Both the position numbers and the translations under genes were made by a program. From Burkholderiaceae bacterium (GTDB lineage: Bacteria; Pseudomonadota; Gammaproteobacteria; Burkholderiales; Burkholderiaceae), in NCBI GenBank assembly GCA_947374315.1, contig CANCBK010000042.1, positions 1 to 14,262 on the forward strand: a stretch of 14,262 bases of DNA, given 5' to 3'. Below, piece after piece: positions 1 to 6,959 of the stretch. Every line of letters begins with the position of its first letter. Within the stretch, counting starts at the first letter, position 1. The notes beneath the pieces are model-generated. The model ran no database searches. It saw nothing but the letters and a program-made list of their open reading frames with translations, and was not told where the DNA came from.

Positions 1-1
1 A

Positions 2-106
2 GCGATTGAATATGTTGAGCTAGAAGCTGTTTTCGATAAGGCGACACGGATTATTCTTTGGCGGGAGCTAAAAAACACAGCCATCTGGCTTCAGGGATGG
101 GTATAA
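2..106 (+). CDS. C-terminal end of an unidentified gene, cut by the window edge
   Basis: The frame is open from the window edge to a TAA stop and gives 34 residues ending in LKNTAIWLQGWV. The fragment mixes acidic and hydrophobic residues and ends with an aromatic, Trp-rich stretch. I do not recognise a family from so little sequence. The minus-strand terminator starting at 105 overlaps its stop codon, so the gene converges on the phasin-like gene. It could be a chance open frame, but its length up to the edge and its position just beside a terminator make a real gene end likely. Confidence 0.45.
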   Translation, partial: AIEYVELEAVFDKATRIILWRELKNTAIWLQGWV

Positions 107-130
107 AAAAGCCGCCTTTCAAATGGCGGC
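105..130 (-). terminator. Rho-independent terminator of the phasin-like gene
   Basis: GCCGCC at 111-116 pairs with GGCGGC at 125-130 around an 8-base loop. Read on the minus strand, the stem is followed at once by six T (the A run at 105-110). It lies about 40 bases past the stop of the gene at 170-697. The plus-strand side has no T run, so it acts mainly in the minus direction. Confidence 0.85.
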
Positions 131-169
131 CTAGGAGCTACATACTGAACCAGTAAATACTGTTGATAA

Positions 170-697
170 TTATTTCTTCCCCTTCTTTTCCTCTGAAGAC
201 TTTCTGAGATGCTCTTCAATATTTTTCTCAGCAGCATCAGCCACCTGATCCACAATCTTTCGACCCTCTTTGAACATCTTCTGCCCAACCGTAGACATAT
301 CCTGAACTACTTTAGATAGCTTTTCCGCATGACTCGGCATTTTGCTTTCAGCATCTTCCAGCCACATCACCAAAGAATTGCGCACTTTCTCTAAATGCTT
401 TTCAGTTCCATCAGCAACATCCTCACCAAGATCCTTCAGTACAGATTTGACTTTTCTCTGATAGAGAGTCGCACGTTTTGCCGTTTCTTTGGCGGCCGCC
501 TCTTGAAGACCTTTTAGCTTGGCAAGATCATTCTTTGCAGCAGATTTGGCGCTATCCATCGCATTTTTCATACCCCACTGAATTTCAGCAAGATGATGTT
601 CGCTGAGATCCTTAGCCGCATCCAATAGTTTGTGAGAATAGGCAAATAACTCTTTAGCTTTTTCTTGCTGCCATGCCTGAATATCTTTCTTATCCAT
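170..697 (-). CDS. Phasin-like coiled-coil protein
   Basis: This is a 175-residue soluble, almost wholly helical protein, rich in Ala, Lys and Glu with no signal peptide or membrane segment. Long amphipathic stretches (about residues 5-70 and 85-165) and a Lys-rich tail (SSEEKKGKK) resemble phasins, which coat polyhydroxyalkanoate granules and are usually 150-190 residues long. The start is supported by AAGGA about 9 bases upstream. The gene is a single unit: it diverges from the haemoglobin gene and has its own terminator. No PHA synthase, depolymerase or other granule gene lies in the window, so the phasin assignment rests on size and composition only. A general coiled-coil stress protein is the main alternative. 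Confidence 0.6.
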   Translation of the reverse strand: MDKKDIQAWQQEKAKELFAYSHKLLDAAKDLSEHHLAEIQWGMKNAMDSAKSAAKNDLAKLKGLQEAAAKETAKRATLYQRKVKSVLKDLGEDVADGTEKHLEKVRNSLVMWLEDAESKMPSHAEKLSKVVQDMSTVGQKMFKEGRKIVDQVADAAEKNIEEHLRKSSEEKKGKK

Positions 698-755
698 TGC
701 TTCTGTTCCTTATCTAAATGATAGTTTCACCTGATTAAGTAAGCTACGACATCAC

Positions 756-782
756 TCTATACCCAAACATGATCATTGCCAA
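756..782 (-). promoter_or_regulatory. Possible sigma-70 promoter of the phasin-like gene
   Basis: On the minus strand TTGGCA (777-782) and TATAGA (756-761) resemble -35 and -10 boxes. Their spacing of 15 is short, so the call is weak. The -35 box overlaps that of the possible divergent promoter on the plus strand. Confidence 0.3.
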
Positions 783-806
783 CTCCCTAACAAACAGCAT
801 TAAAAT
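776..806 (+). promoter_or_regulatory. Possible promoter of the truncated haemoglobin gene
   Basis: TTGCCA (776-781) and TAAAAT (801-806) match -35 and -10 boxes at five of six positions each, with a long spacer of 19. The -10 box ends only 6 bases before the ATG at 813, so transcription from it would start at or next to the start codon. No Shine-Dalgarno sequence is present, which fits a leaderless message. Confidence 0.35.
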
Positions 807-812
807 CACAAG

Positions 813-1202
813 ATGAGCGAACTAAAAAACCCTTATGAAATGATTGGCGGCGCAATGAAGGTCGAGGAGTTGGTCGATCGTTTTTATGATTTGATGGCGC
901 TAGAGGAGCCCTTTACCGATTTAAGAGCTATGCACGCCAGTGATCTTTCTGTCGCTAGAGACAAGCTCAAACTATTTCTGTCGGGATGGCTGGGAGGTCC
1001 TGATGTTTATTCACCAATGCATGGACATCCAATGCTGAGGGCGAGACATTTACCCTTTAAGATTGGCCTGAAAGAACGAAATCAGTGGCTAGCCTGTATG
1101 TATCGAGCCATGGAAGAATGCGGCATTGACGGGCAGATTGGTGCGCAAATGGAAGAATCTTTTTTCAATACTGCTGACTGGATGAGAAACCAGCCAAACT
1201 AG
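813..1202 (+). CDS. Group II truncated haemoglobin (trHbO/YjbI type)
   Basis: This 129-residue haem protein has the usual length and signature of group II truncated haemoglobins. The B10 tyrosine is Tyr25 (DRFYDLM). FLSGWLGGP lies at 55-63. GHPMLRARHLPF at 71-82 carries the proximal His79, and the group-defining G8 tryptophan is Trp92. Members bind O2 or NO in the cytoplasm and are linked to oxygen handling or protection from oxidative and nitrosative stress; the partner reductase is not encoded nearby. No Shine-Dalgarno sequence precedes the ATG, and a -10-like TAAAAT ends 6 bases before it. The gene converges on the Bug receptor gene with a gap of only 7 bases. Confidence 0.93.
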   Translation: MSELKNPYEMIGGAMKVEELVDRFYDLMALEEPFTDLRAMHASDLSVARDKLKLFLSGWLGGPDVYSPMHGHPMLRARHLPFKIGLKERNQWLACMYRAMEECGIDGQIGAQMEESFFNTADWMRNQPN

Positions 1203-1209
1203 TTTTGGT

Positions 1210-2187
1210 TTAATCTAGCTTAGCGCCGGCCTGCTTCACGGCTGTTGCCCAACGGGGCATCTCGCCTGCAAGAAACTGCGTGAATTGATCCGCATTGAGG
1301 TATGCTAGATCAGCGCCTTGCTCAATAATTCGCTTCTGAATATCAGGTAATTCGAGAGTCTCCTTGAAGGCTTGGCTGAGTTTACTAACCACCTCAGGGG
1401 GTGTACCTTTGGGCGCCAAGATTCCATAAAAACCCACAACTTCCAAGTTGGCAACGCCAGTCTCACTGACTGTAGGGGTATTTGGCATGGCAGGGTTACG
1501 CTTTGCGCTAGTGACAGCCAGAGCCTTCAGCTCTCCTTGTTTTACGTAGTTAGCCGCCTGAGGGACAGACTCTGCCATGAACTGCACATGTCCTGCAATC
1601 AAGTCAGTAAAGGCGGGTGCGCTTCCTTTAAATGGAATATGCACCATAAAAATACCAGTCTCCTGTTTCAACATCTCGGGCACTAAATGAGAAATTCCCC
1701 CATTGCCCGCTGAACCATAATTTAATTTACCGGGATTTGCTTTTGCGTATGCCACAAACTCTTTTAAGGTGTGAACAGGTACATCTTTATTCACAAGTAA
1801 GGCAAGTGGTTGTTGGGCTGTCCTAGCAATCGGCTGAAATTCTTTGAGGGTTTCATAAGATGTTTTGGGATAAACAGCGGGATTAATCACCATGGTGCCC
1901 GTGTTGGCCAATAAAAGTGTATACCCATCCGCGGGTGATTGCGCCACAAACTGCGCGCCAACTGACCCGCCAGCGCCCGCTTTGTAGTCAACAATAACGG
2001 TTTGACCTAGAGAAGATTGGAGCTTTTCAACTAGTAAGCGCATGTGAGCATCAAGCGGCCCACCAGCTGGAAAACCAATAATGACTTTGATTGGTTTATC
2101 AGGATAAATAGCCCATCCACTACTAGAGGCCGAGAGCATGATGCAGCCAACTAGAAATATCCCGATAAAGTTTTTGAGCTTAGGCAT
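1210..2187 (-). CDS. Bug-family periplasmic solute-binding receptor (TctC-like)
   Basis: This 325-residue exported protein belongs to the Bug/TctC family, extracytoplasmic receptors that bind carboxylates and related small molecules in betaproteobacteria. A signal peptide (basic start, hydrophobic residues about 7-20, cleavage likely after GWA near residue 26) leads into YPDKPIKVIIGFPAGGP, the typical mature start. Further family motifs are the VDYKAGAGG and GADGYT-like (SPADGYTLLL) stretches, the GKLNYGSAGNGG region and a late GILAPKGTP. It is an orphan: no TctA or TctB membrane subunits lie nearby, as is common in this family. Such orphans either share a distant transporter or act in sensing. 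Ligand identity cannot be read from the sequence. The Shine-Dalgarno sequence is weak. It diverges from terC across 51 bases. Confidence 0.93.
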   Translation of the reverse strand: MPKLKNFIGIFLVGCIMLSASSSGWAIYPDKPIKVIIGFPAGGPLDAHMRLLVEKLQSSLGQTVIVDYKAGAGGSVGAQFVAQSPADGYTLLLANTGTMVINPAVYPKTSYETLKEFQPIARTAQQPLALLVNKDVPVHTLKEFVAYAKANPGKLNYGSAGNGGISHLVPEMLKQETGIFMVHIPFKGSAPAFTDLIAGHVQFMAESVPQAANYVKQGELKALAVTSAKRNPAMPNTPTVSETGVANLEVVGFYGILAPKGTPPEVVSKLSQAFKETLELPDIQKRIIEQGADLAYLNADQFTQFLAGEMPRWATAVKQAGAKLD

Positions 2188-2238
2188 AAAGAATATTCAC
2201 TTAGTTGACTTGGATATACTTTAACCTAGACGACTACA

Positions 2239-3015
2239 GTGAAACTTGAAATGATTGAAAGCGTGTTGCAGCTACTGAGTGATCCCAATACTTGGATTGC
2301 TTTTCTAACACTATCAGCCCTAGAAATCATTCTTGGCATTGATAACATTATTTTTATTAGTGTTGTAGCGAATAGGCTACCCATAGAAATTCGAGAAAAA
2401 GTACGTCGGTTTGGTCTTATTTTTGCTTTAGTTACCCGGATTTTGCTATTACTTAGTCTCTCCTGGGTAATGAGCCTTACCAAACCGCTCTTCTCAATCT
2501 ACGATCATGTCATTGCCGGCAGAGACCTTATTCTTTTGCTGGGTGGATTCTTCTTAATCTGGAAGTCTTCCAAGGAAATCTACCTAGAAGTGGAGATGCC
2601 CGATCACGGAGAACAAAGCGGAGAAGCGAATACTTTCCAATCCAATAAATCTAACGCAACACTCTGCTTTACGTCAATAGTACAAATCGGACTGCTTGAC
2701 ATTATATTTTCACTAGACAGCGTCATTACGGCCGTCGGAATGGTGGATCAGATTAGCATCATGATTGCTGCCGTACTTGCCTCAGTACTTATCATGCTAA
2801 TAGCTGCTAAATCCATTGGGGACTTTGTGCACAAGCACCCCTCTATTAAAGTTTTAGCACTTTCATTCCTAACGGTAGTGGGCATCATCTTAATTGCCGA
2901 GGGAATGGGGGTCCACATCCCCAAGGCCTATGTGTATGTCGCTATGGCATTCTCTCTTTTAGTAGAGCTACTCAACATTCGCTCACGCAAAAAAAATATG
3001 GCTATAGAAGTGTGA
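2239..3015 (+). CDS. TerC-family integral membrane protein
   Basis: TerC proteins are inner-membrane proteins with about seven helices. They are linked to tellurite resistance and, in several members, to manganese export or metal loading of exported enzymes. The two family repeats are clear: ALEIILGIDNI at about 27-37 and a second one around DIIFSLDSVITAVGMVD, each with the conserved membrane-embedded Asp. The charged loop between them (about residues 115-140) is typical. A GTG at 2239 gives 258 residues; an ATG at 2251 gives 254 and matches the usual family start (a short lead then DPNTWIAFLTL) equally well. Neither has a good Shine-Dalgarno sequence. An in-frame TAG at 2227 excludes a longer start. 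It stands alone, converging on the flavoprotein gene. Confidence 0.93.
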   Translation: MKLEMIESVLQLLSDPNTWIAFLTLSALEIILGIDNIIFISVVANRLPIEIREKVRRFGLIFALVTRILLLLSLSWVMSLTKPLFSIYDHVIAGRDLILLLGGFFLIWKSSKEIYLEVEMPDHGEQSGEANTFQSNKSNATLCFTSIVQIGLLDIIFSLDSVITAVGMVDQISIMIAAVLASVLIMLIAAKSIGDFVHKHPSIKVLALSFLTVVGIILIAEGMGVHIPKAYVYVAMAFSLLVELLNIRSRKKNMAIEV

Positions 3016-3025
3016 CGCGTTCAGC

Positions 3026-4243
3026 CTAGAGTGCGTGAGCGCAAGCAAAGCCACTAGCCCATGCCCACTGGAAATTATGTCCGCCAAGATGCCCGGTGAC
3101 ATCAACGCACTCACCAATAAAATATAAGCCGGAGTGATTGCGTGCCATCATGGTTTGACCATCTAGCTCTTTGGTATCTACTCCGCCTAGCATCACCTCT
3201 GCTTTTTTCCAGCCCAGTGTTCCTGCTGGTTTAACCGACCAGTTGCTAATAAGCTCTTTGAGCGCCTGACGATCCTTTTTGGAGACTTCGGCCCACTTAC
3301 GCCCCAAAAGATTTTTTTGTTCTGCGAAAACCTTAGCCAAACGTAAGGGCATGACTGAAGCCAGAATATTCTCCGTTAATTTCAGGCGATTGTCTTCGTC
3401 ATTAAAAAGATCATCACAATTAAATCGTCCATTGGATTCCGCCACACCAAGCCAATCAACATGTATCGCTTCACCCTCAGTCCAATAGCTACTTGCCTGC
3501 AATACAGCGGGTCCAGATAAACCTTTATGAGTTAGTAATAGGTCTTCATTAAAGTGGCTGGCGCCATATCGATTACCCTTGGAACCAGCGGCAATCCGGA
3601 CGGGCAAACTTAAGCCGGCCAATGCATTAAGACTCTCAAACTCACCAGAAGTAAATGAGAGCGGAACTAAAGCAGGTCGAGGTTCAATCACCTTTAATCC
3701 AAATTGCTTAGCGATATCTAATGAATACGCTGTCGCGCCTATCGCAGGCACGGGTAAGCCACCGGTAGCCATTACTATAGATCGAGATCGTTCAATGCTG
3801 GTATTGGTTTTAATCAACCAGTACCCTGCCTCACTAGTCACCGACTCCACTATTACTGGATGACGAATCTCGACATTCCCTTTAGCGCACTCGCCAAGCA
3901 ACATCTCAATAATTTGCTTAGCGGAATCATCACAAAATAATTGGCCCTGATGCTTTTCATGGTAGCCAATGCGGTAAGACTCGATCAGCCCAATAAACGC
4001 TTTTGCGGGATAGCGCGACAAGGCGCTTTTAACAAAATGGGGATTCAAGGATAAAAAATTGGCTGGACTGCTATGCAGGTTTGTGAAGTTACATCTACCG
4101 CCACCACTAATGCGGATCTTTTCACATAACACCTCGGCATGATCCAGCACCAAGACTTTTTTTCCTAATTGCCCCGCAACACCTGCGCAAAATAGGCCGG
4201 CAGCACCGCCACCGATGATGACGGCATCCCATGTTTTACTCAT
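3026..4243 (-). CDS. NAD(P)/FAD-dependent oxidoreductase, BaiN/HI0933 family
   Basis: This 405-residue cytoplasmic flavoprotein belongs to the HI0933/BaiN family (often annotated YhiN-like). The N-terminal dinucleotide-binding loop is GGGAAGLFCAG at residues 11-21. The family-specific KIRISGGGRCNFTN follows at about 42-55. A second FAD contact region is ATGGLPVPAIGATAYS, and the C-terminal signature includes GLYFIGECVDVTGHLGGHNFQWAWASG-like residues (TGHLGGHN is the diagnostic core). Length matches the family. Most members have no proven substrate; one gut-bacterial member was linked to bile acid metabolism. It is the last gene of a three-gene operon, starting 3 bases after the stop of the channel-like gene, so the two are probably translationally coupled. 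Confidence 0.93.
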   Translation of the reverse strand: MSKTWDAVIIGGGAAGLFCAGVAGQLGKKVLVLDHAEVLCEKIRISGGGRCNFTNLHSSPANFLSLNPHFVKSALSRYPAKAFIGLIESYRIGYHEKHQGQLFCDDSAKQIIEMLLGECAKGNVEIRHPVIVESVTSEAGYWLIKTNTSIERSRSIVMATGGLPVPAIGATAYSLDIAKQFGLKVIEPRPALVPLSFTSGEFESLNALAGLSLPVRIAAGSKGNRYGASHFNEDLLLTHKGLSGPAVLQASSYWTEGEAIHVDWLGVAESNGRFNCDDLFNDEDNRLKLTENILASVMPLRLAKVFAEQKNLLGRKWAEVSKKDRQALKELISNWSVKPAGTLGWKKAEVMLGGVDTKELDGQTMMARNHSGLYFIGECVDVTGHLGGHNFQWAWASGFACAHAL

Positions 4244-4246
4244 GAT

Positions 4247-4762
4247 TTACTTAAATCGCTCAATGACTTCAATCGGTAGCTTTAGTTTTTGCATGTGTAA
4301 ACGGGTATAGGCTTGACGAAAATTTTTGGTCATAGAAATCATGACAGAGGCCGTCCAAGCAAAAGAGAACATCCCGGAAAAGGCGATGATGATAGCTAGC
4401 ATCTTCCAACCGTTTGGTAGCGTATCCTCCATAAAACCCATCGCAGTATAGGTGCTGCCACTAAATAAAATACTCTGCCCTAGATTTGGAAGAAGATTAA
4501 AAGTCCACAGGGAGATGCCCCACAGAATGATTTCAAAAATATGCGTGAGAAGAAGGCAAAGTACGCTGATATAGAACACCAGAGCAACCGATGTGTATTT
4601 ATGTTCTGACAAATACAGAAATGATTTCACCTCATAGCGTTTGGCGATCTGGAGCAAAGCGGTCCCATGAAATAACATCACCGTGAGTAGGATAGCAATC
4701 CCGAACAGATATGCAGGTAAATCCAGCTCAACAACAAGGGAAACGGTATTGGGAATCATCAT
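4247..4762 (-). CDS. Ion-channel-like membrane protein with an altered selectivity filter
   Basis: This 171-residue protein has three hydrophobic helices (about 17-40, 57-88 and 118-144) and a re-entrant-like segment between the last two (GQSILFSGSTYTAMGF at 95-110). The layout helix, pore loop, helix matches the two-helix K+ channel fold (Ion_trans_2) with an extra N-terminal helix. Where K+ channels have T-T-V-G-Y-G-D, this has T-A-M-G-F-M-E (106-112), so the second filter glycine is missing. It may be a channel of different selectivity or a non-conducting relative. ATG codons lie in tandem at 4762 and 4759, without a clear Shine-Dalgarno sequence. It is the middle gene of the operon, 27 bases after the LOG gene and 3 bases before the flavoprotein gene. 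Confidence 0.65.
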   Translation of the reverse strand: MMIPNTVSLVVELDLPAYLFGIAILLTVMLFHGTALLQIAKRYEVKSFLYLSEHKYTSVALVFYISVLCLLLTHIFEIILWGISLWTFNLLPNLGQSILFSGSTYTAMGFMEDTLPNGWKMLAIIIAFSGMFSFAWTASVMISMTKNFRQAYTRLHMQKLKLPIEVIERFK

Positions 4763-4789
4763 ATGGTCTTTGTGCTTATTTTACAGCTC

Positions 4790-5647
4790 TCATGCCAATT
4801 GATACCAGTCCCGAATGACTGCCCAGGCTTCTTGTGCAGTCTCTACAAAGTGAATGAGTTCCATATCAGCTTGCTCAATCACACCATGAGCAAGCATCTG
4901 ATTGAAGTTAACAACCCCACGCCAAAAGTCCTGCCCTACCAAGATGATTGGCAAACGCTCTACTTTTTTAGTTTGCATTAATGTCAAGACTTCGAAGAGC
5001 TCATCAAAGGAGCCAAAGCCCCCAGGGTAAGCTACGATTGCTCTGGCTCTGAGCATGAAATGCATCTTTCGAATCGCAAAATAATGAAAGCGAAAGCTTA
5101 AGCCTGGAGTGAGATAGGGGTTAGGATGCTGCTCTCTTGGTAAGCTAATATTGAAGCCGATAGTTTTATCTCCTGCTTCAAACGCCCCTCGATTTGCAGC
5201 CTCCATAATTCCAGGCCCACCTCCGGTCGCAATATATAACTTATTTCTATCTTCCGATTGTGTCGCGTTATAGCCAGCGACGATCGTACCGAACTCTCGA
5301 GCCGAATCGTAATACTTGCAATGCAATAACACTTTCTTTGCTTCAGTCAGAGCGTTCGGAGTTTTCGCGTCTCGCTCCATCTCCAGAGCAGTCTCGCAGC
5401 TTACAAAACGGGTGGACCCAAAGACAGTGATTGTGTGCTCAATGCCACGCTCATGTAACAGAATCTCTGGCTTTAATAACTCCAATTGAAAGCGCAAGCC
5501 CAACGTTTCTCGACGGGCTAAAAAAGCCTCGTCATCAAAAGCAAATTTATAAGAGTCCTCAGAGTTACCGTCTGACATCCAGCCCTTCTGAAGATTCAGA
5601 AAATCTGTAATGGTTTGGGAGTTATTTACGGGAAGCTTGGGACTCAT
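4790..5647 (-). CDS. LOG-family protein (nucleoside 5'-monophosphate phosphoribohydrolase type)
   Basis: This is a Rossmann-fold protein of the TIGR00730/LOG family, once misnamed lysine decarboxylase. Members split the base from nucleoside 5'-monophosphates, including cytokinin ribotides. The two active-site motifs are present: GGGPGIMEAANRGA at 142-155 and PGGFGSFDE at 208-216 (family consensus PGGxGTxxE, with Ser for Thr here). With 285 residues it belongs to the longer bacterial subgroup, carrying about 65 extra N-terminal residues before the core strand HTITVFGSTR. Substrate preference cannot be told from the sequence. It is the first gene of an operon with the channel-like protein and the flavoprotein. 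Both downstream gaps are under 30 bases. Confidence 0.9.
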   Translation of the reverse strand: MSPKLPVNNSQTITDFLNLQKGWMSDGNSEDSYKFAFDDEAFLARRETLGLRFQLELLKPEILLHERGIEHTITVFGSTRFVSCETALEMERDAKTPNALTEAKKVLLHCKYYDSAREFGTIVAGYNATQSEDRNKLYIATGGGPGIMEAANRGAFEAGDKTIGFNISLPREQHPNPYLTPGLSFRFHYFAIRKMHFMLRARAIVAYPGGFGSFDELFEVLTLMQTKKVERLPIILVGQDFWRGVVNFNQMLAHGVIEQADMELIHFVETAQEAWAVIRDWYQLA

Positions 5648-5717
5648 CTACAACCTTTAAAAAGTGATCTATCTTTCGTTTTGAAACAACTTCATCGCAC
5701 AACCCACCTGAAAATCA

Positions 5718-5746
5718 TTGGAAAAATTAGTATTACTACCTAGAAT
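5718..5746 (+). promoter_or_regulatory. Probable sigma-70 promoter of the 66-residue membrane protein gene
   Basis: TTGGAA at 5718-5723 (four of six consensus bases) and TAGAAT at 5741-5746 (five of six) are separated by the ideal 17 bases. The predicted start near 5753 would give a leader of about 90 bases that contains the inverted repeat at 5794-5833. Confidence 0.5.
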
Positions 5747-5793
5747 TTTGCATTAATTTGGTATCTAGGGCTTATTCGGATTTACCACCGGCA

Positions 5794-5833
5794 CTTCAGG
5801 AGTTAATATTGTGAAATATTAACCAAACTGAAG
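5794..5833 (+). promoter_or_regulatory. Leader hairpin overlapping the ribosome binding site
   Basis: A perfect inner repeat, GTTAATATT (5802-5810) and AATATTAAC (5815-5823), has a GTGA loop. It is enclosed by an outer repeat, CTTCAG (5794-5799) and CTGAAG (5828-5833), with only a small internal loop between. The outer right arm covers the first bases of the Shine-Dalgarno sequence GAAGGA (5830-5835), which lies 6 bases before the ATG at 5842. Folding of the RNA would hide the ribosome binding site. The inner repeat could instead be a DNA operator. Confidence 0.55.
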
Positions 5834-5841
5834 GAAAAGCA

Positions 5842-6042
5842 ATGAGCAATCGTTCAATCATCATCATGGTACTGGTATTAATTGGTGCCACAGCTTATTT
5901 ACTCCTCAAAGGTGACGGCAACGTTGATATGAGCGGCGAGAAACATGGTGCTGAAGCAACGCAAGTGGAAGAGGCAAAGAAAGATGCTCCTGCCGCTCCA
6001 ACTGCACCAGCAGCAGCTCCTGCAGTTGAAGTAAAAAAATAA
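5842..6042 (+). CDS. Small single-span membrane protein with Ala/Pro-rich tail
   Basis: This 66-residue protein has one hydrophobic helix at about residues 5-23 (SIIIMVLVLIGATAYLLLKG). A charged, partly acidic stretch follows, then a low-complexity tail of Ala and Pro (residues about 49-63) ending in VEVKK. Only three residues precede the helix and there is no signal cleavage motif, so it is probably an anchored protein whose tail lies outside the inner membrane. A good Shine-Dalgarno sequence (GAAGGA) supports the start. The gene is a complete unit with its own promoter, leader hairpin and strong terminator, which argues that it is real and regulated. I do not recognise a function. Confidence 0.75.
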   Translation: MSNRSIIIMVLVLIGATAYLLLKGDGNVDMSGEKHGAEATQVEEAKKDAPAAPTAPAAAPAVEVKK

Positions 6043-6060
6043 TCCCTTGTTGGAAGAAAT

Positions 6061-6087
6061 AAGCCGCGGTTTGCCGCGGTTTTTTTT
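6061..6087 (+). terminator. Strong rho-independent terminator
   Basis: CCGCGG (6064-6069) pairs with CCGCGG (6074-6079) across a TTTG loop. Flanking A-T and G-T pairs can extend the stem, and eight T follow (6080-6087). It ends the 66-residue protein gene and separates it from the solute-binding protein gene, which starts only 27 bases later. Confidence 0.93.
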
Positions 6088-6114
6088 CGCCCCAATATTC
6101 AATATCGCGTCAAC

Positions 6115-6936
6115 ATGAAAAATCTATTTAAACTTGGACTTTTTTTCTACGCACAGCTCATATTCGCGCAAATCCCTACCCTCCCCACCAACACCATCAG
6201 CAATAGCGATACAACCATGATTTCATCATTTGCCCCCACCGGAACCTTGCGCGTTGGCATTAATCTTGGCAATCCCGTCCTAGCGGGCTCCTCTGATAAA
6301 AGTGACCCACAACCCAAAGGAGTGACGATCGACATTGCCAATGAGATTGGTCGGCAAACCCATCTTCCGATTGAACTCATCTCATATCAAAGCGCCGGTG
6401 AAACAGTGCAAGCACTGAAGGCGAGATCACTTGACTTAATCTTTGTGGCCATTGATCCCGTGCGTGGTGCGGATATCAGCTACACGCCCGCCTACATTCA
6501 GATTGAGGGTGCATACATGGTTAAAGCATCATCCACTTTCAAAACAAATGAAGATGTTGATGTAGCAGGCAATGAAATTGTCGTGGGCAAAGGAAGCGCA
6601 TACGACCTTTACCTCACTCGCGAAATTAAAAACGCTATCTTATTACGATCAGCTAGCTCACAAGCGGTTGTAGATGATTTCATGAGTGGTAAAGGTAATG
6701 TAGCTGCAGGGGTAAAGCAGCAGCTAGAGGCGGATGCCAAGAGGTATAGTGGCCTTAAGATGCTACCAGGCCGGTTTATGGTCATCAATCAAGCGATAGG
6801 TATCCCAAAGGCACGGGTGGATTTTGAAAAAACGACTGCTTACCTTAGCAACATCCTTAAAGAATTGAAAACCTCAGGGTTTATTGAAAACTCAATGCAA
6901 CGCCATGGAATTCAGGGGGCGAAGGTTGCCGACTAA
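6115..6936 (+). CDS. Periplasmic solute-binding protein, family 3 (SBP_bac_3)
   Basis: This 273-residue exported protein has a signal peptide (KNLFKLGLFFYAQLIFA, cleavage likely after residue 19). The SBP_bac_3 fold typical of polar amino acid ABC transporters starts at TLRVGINLGNP near residue 43. Further family features are KGVTIDIANEIGRQ, the LKARSLDLIFVAIDP strand-turn and the C-terminal ILKELKTSGFIENSMQRHGI helix. No ABC permease or ATPase gene is adjacent, so it is an orphan receptor; the ligand cannot be inferred. No Shine-Dalgarno sequence precedes the ATG. The space after the upstream terminator is only 27 bases, so its promoter must lie in that gap, overlap the terminator, or rely on read-through. 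NnrD follows after 23 bases. Confidence 0.85.
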   Translation: MKNLFKLGLFFYAQLIFAQIPTLPTNTISNSDTTMISSFAPTGTLRVGINLGNPVLAGSSDKSDPQPKGVTIDIANEIGRQTHLPIELISYQSAGETVQALKARSLDLIFVAIDPVRGADISYTPAYIQIEGAYMVKASSTFKTNEDVDVAGNEIVVGKGSAYDLYLTREIKNAILLRSASSQAVVDDFMSGKGNVAAGVKQQLEADAKRYSGLKMLPGRFMVINQAIGIPKARVDFEKTTAYLSNILKELKTSGFIENSMQRHGIQGAKVAD

Positions 6937-6959
6937 ATAAGTGGAGCGATACTATTCCT

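Noticed and set aside
2980..3041. A 10-base inverted repeat (CGCTCACGCA and TGCGTGAGCG) across the convergent ends of terC and the flavoprotein gene
   Set aside because: With a 43-base gap, a repeat of this size is expected about once per window by chance. Both arms are coding, and the T run lies inside the loop, so it is not a terminator.
5899..6102. Two minus-strand open frames opposite the 66-residue membrane protein
   Set aside because: They are antisense to an Ala/Pro-rich coding stretch, which by composition leaves the opposite frames open. They also span the strong terminator.
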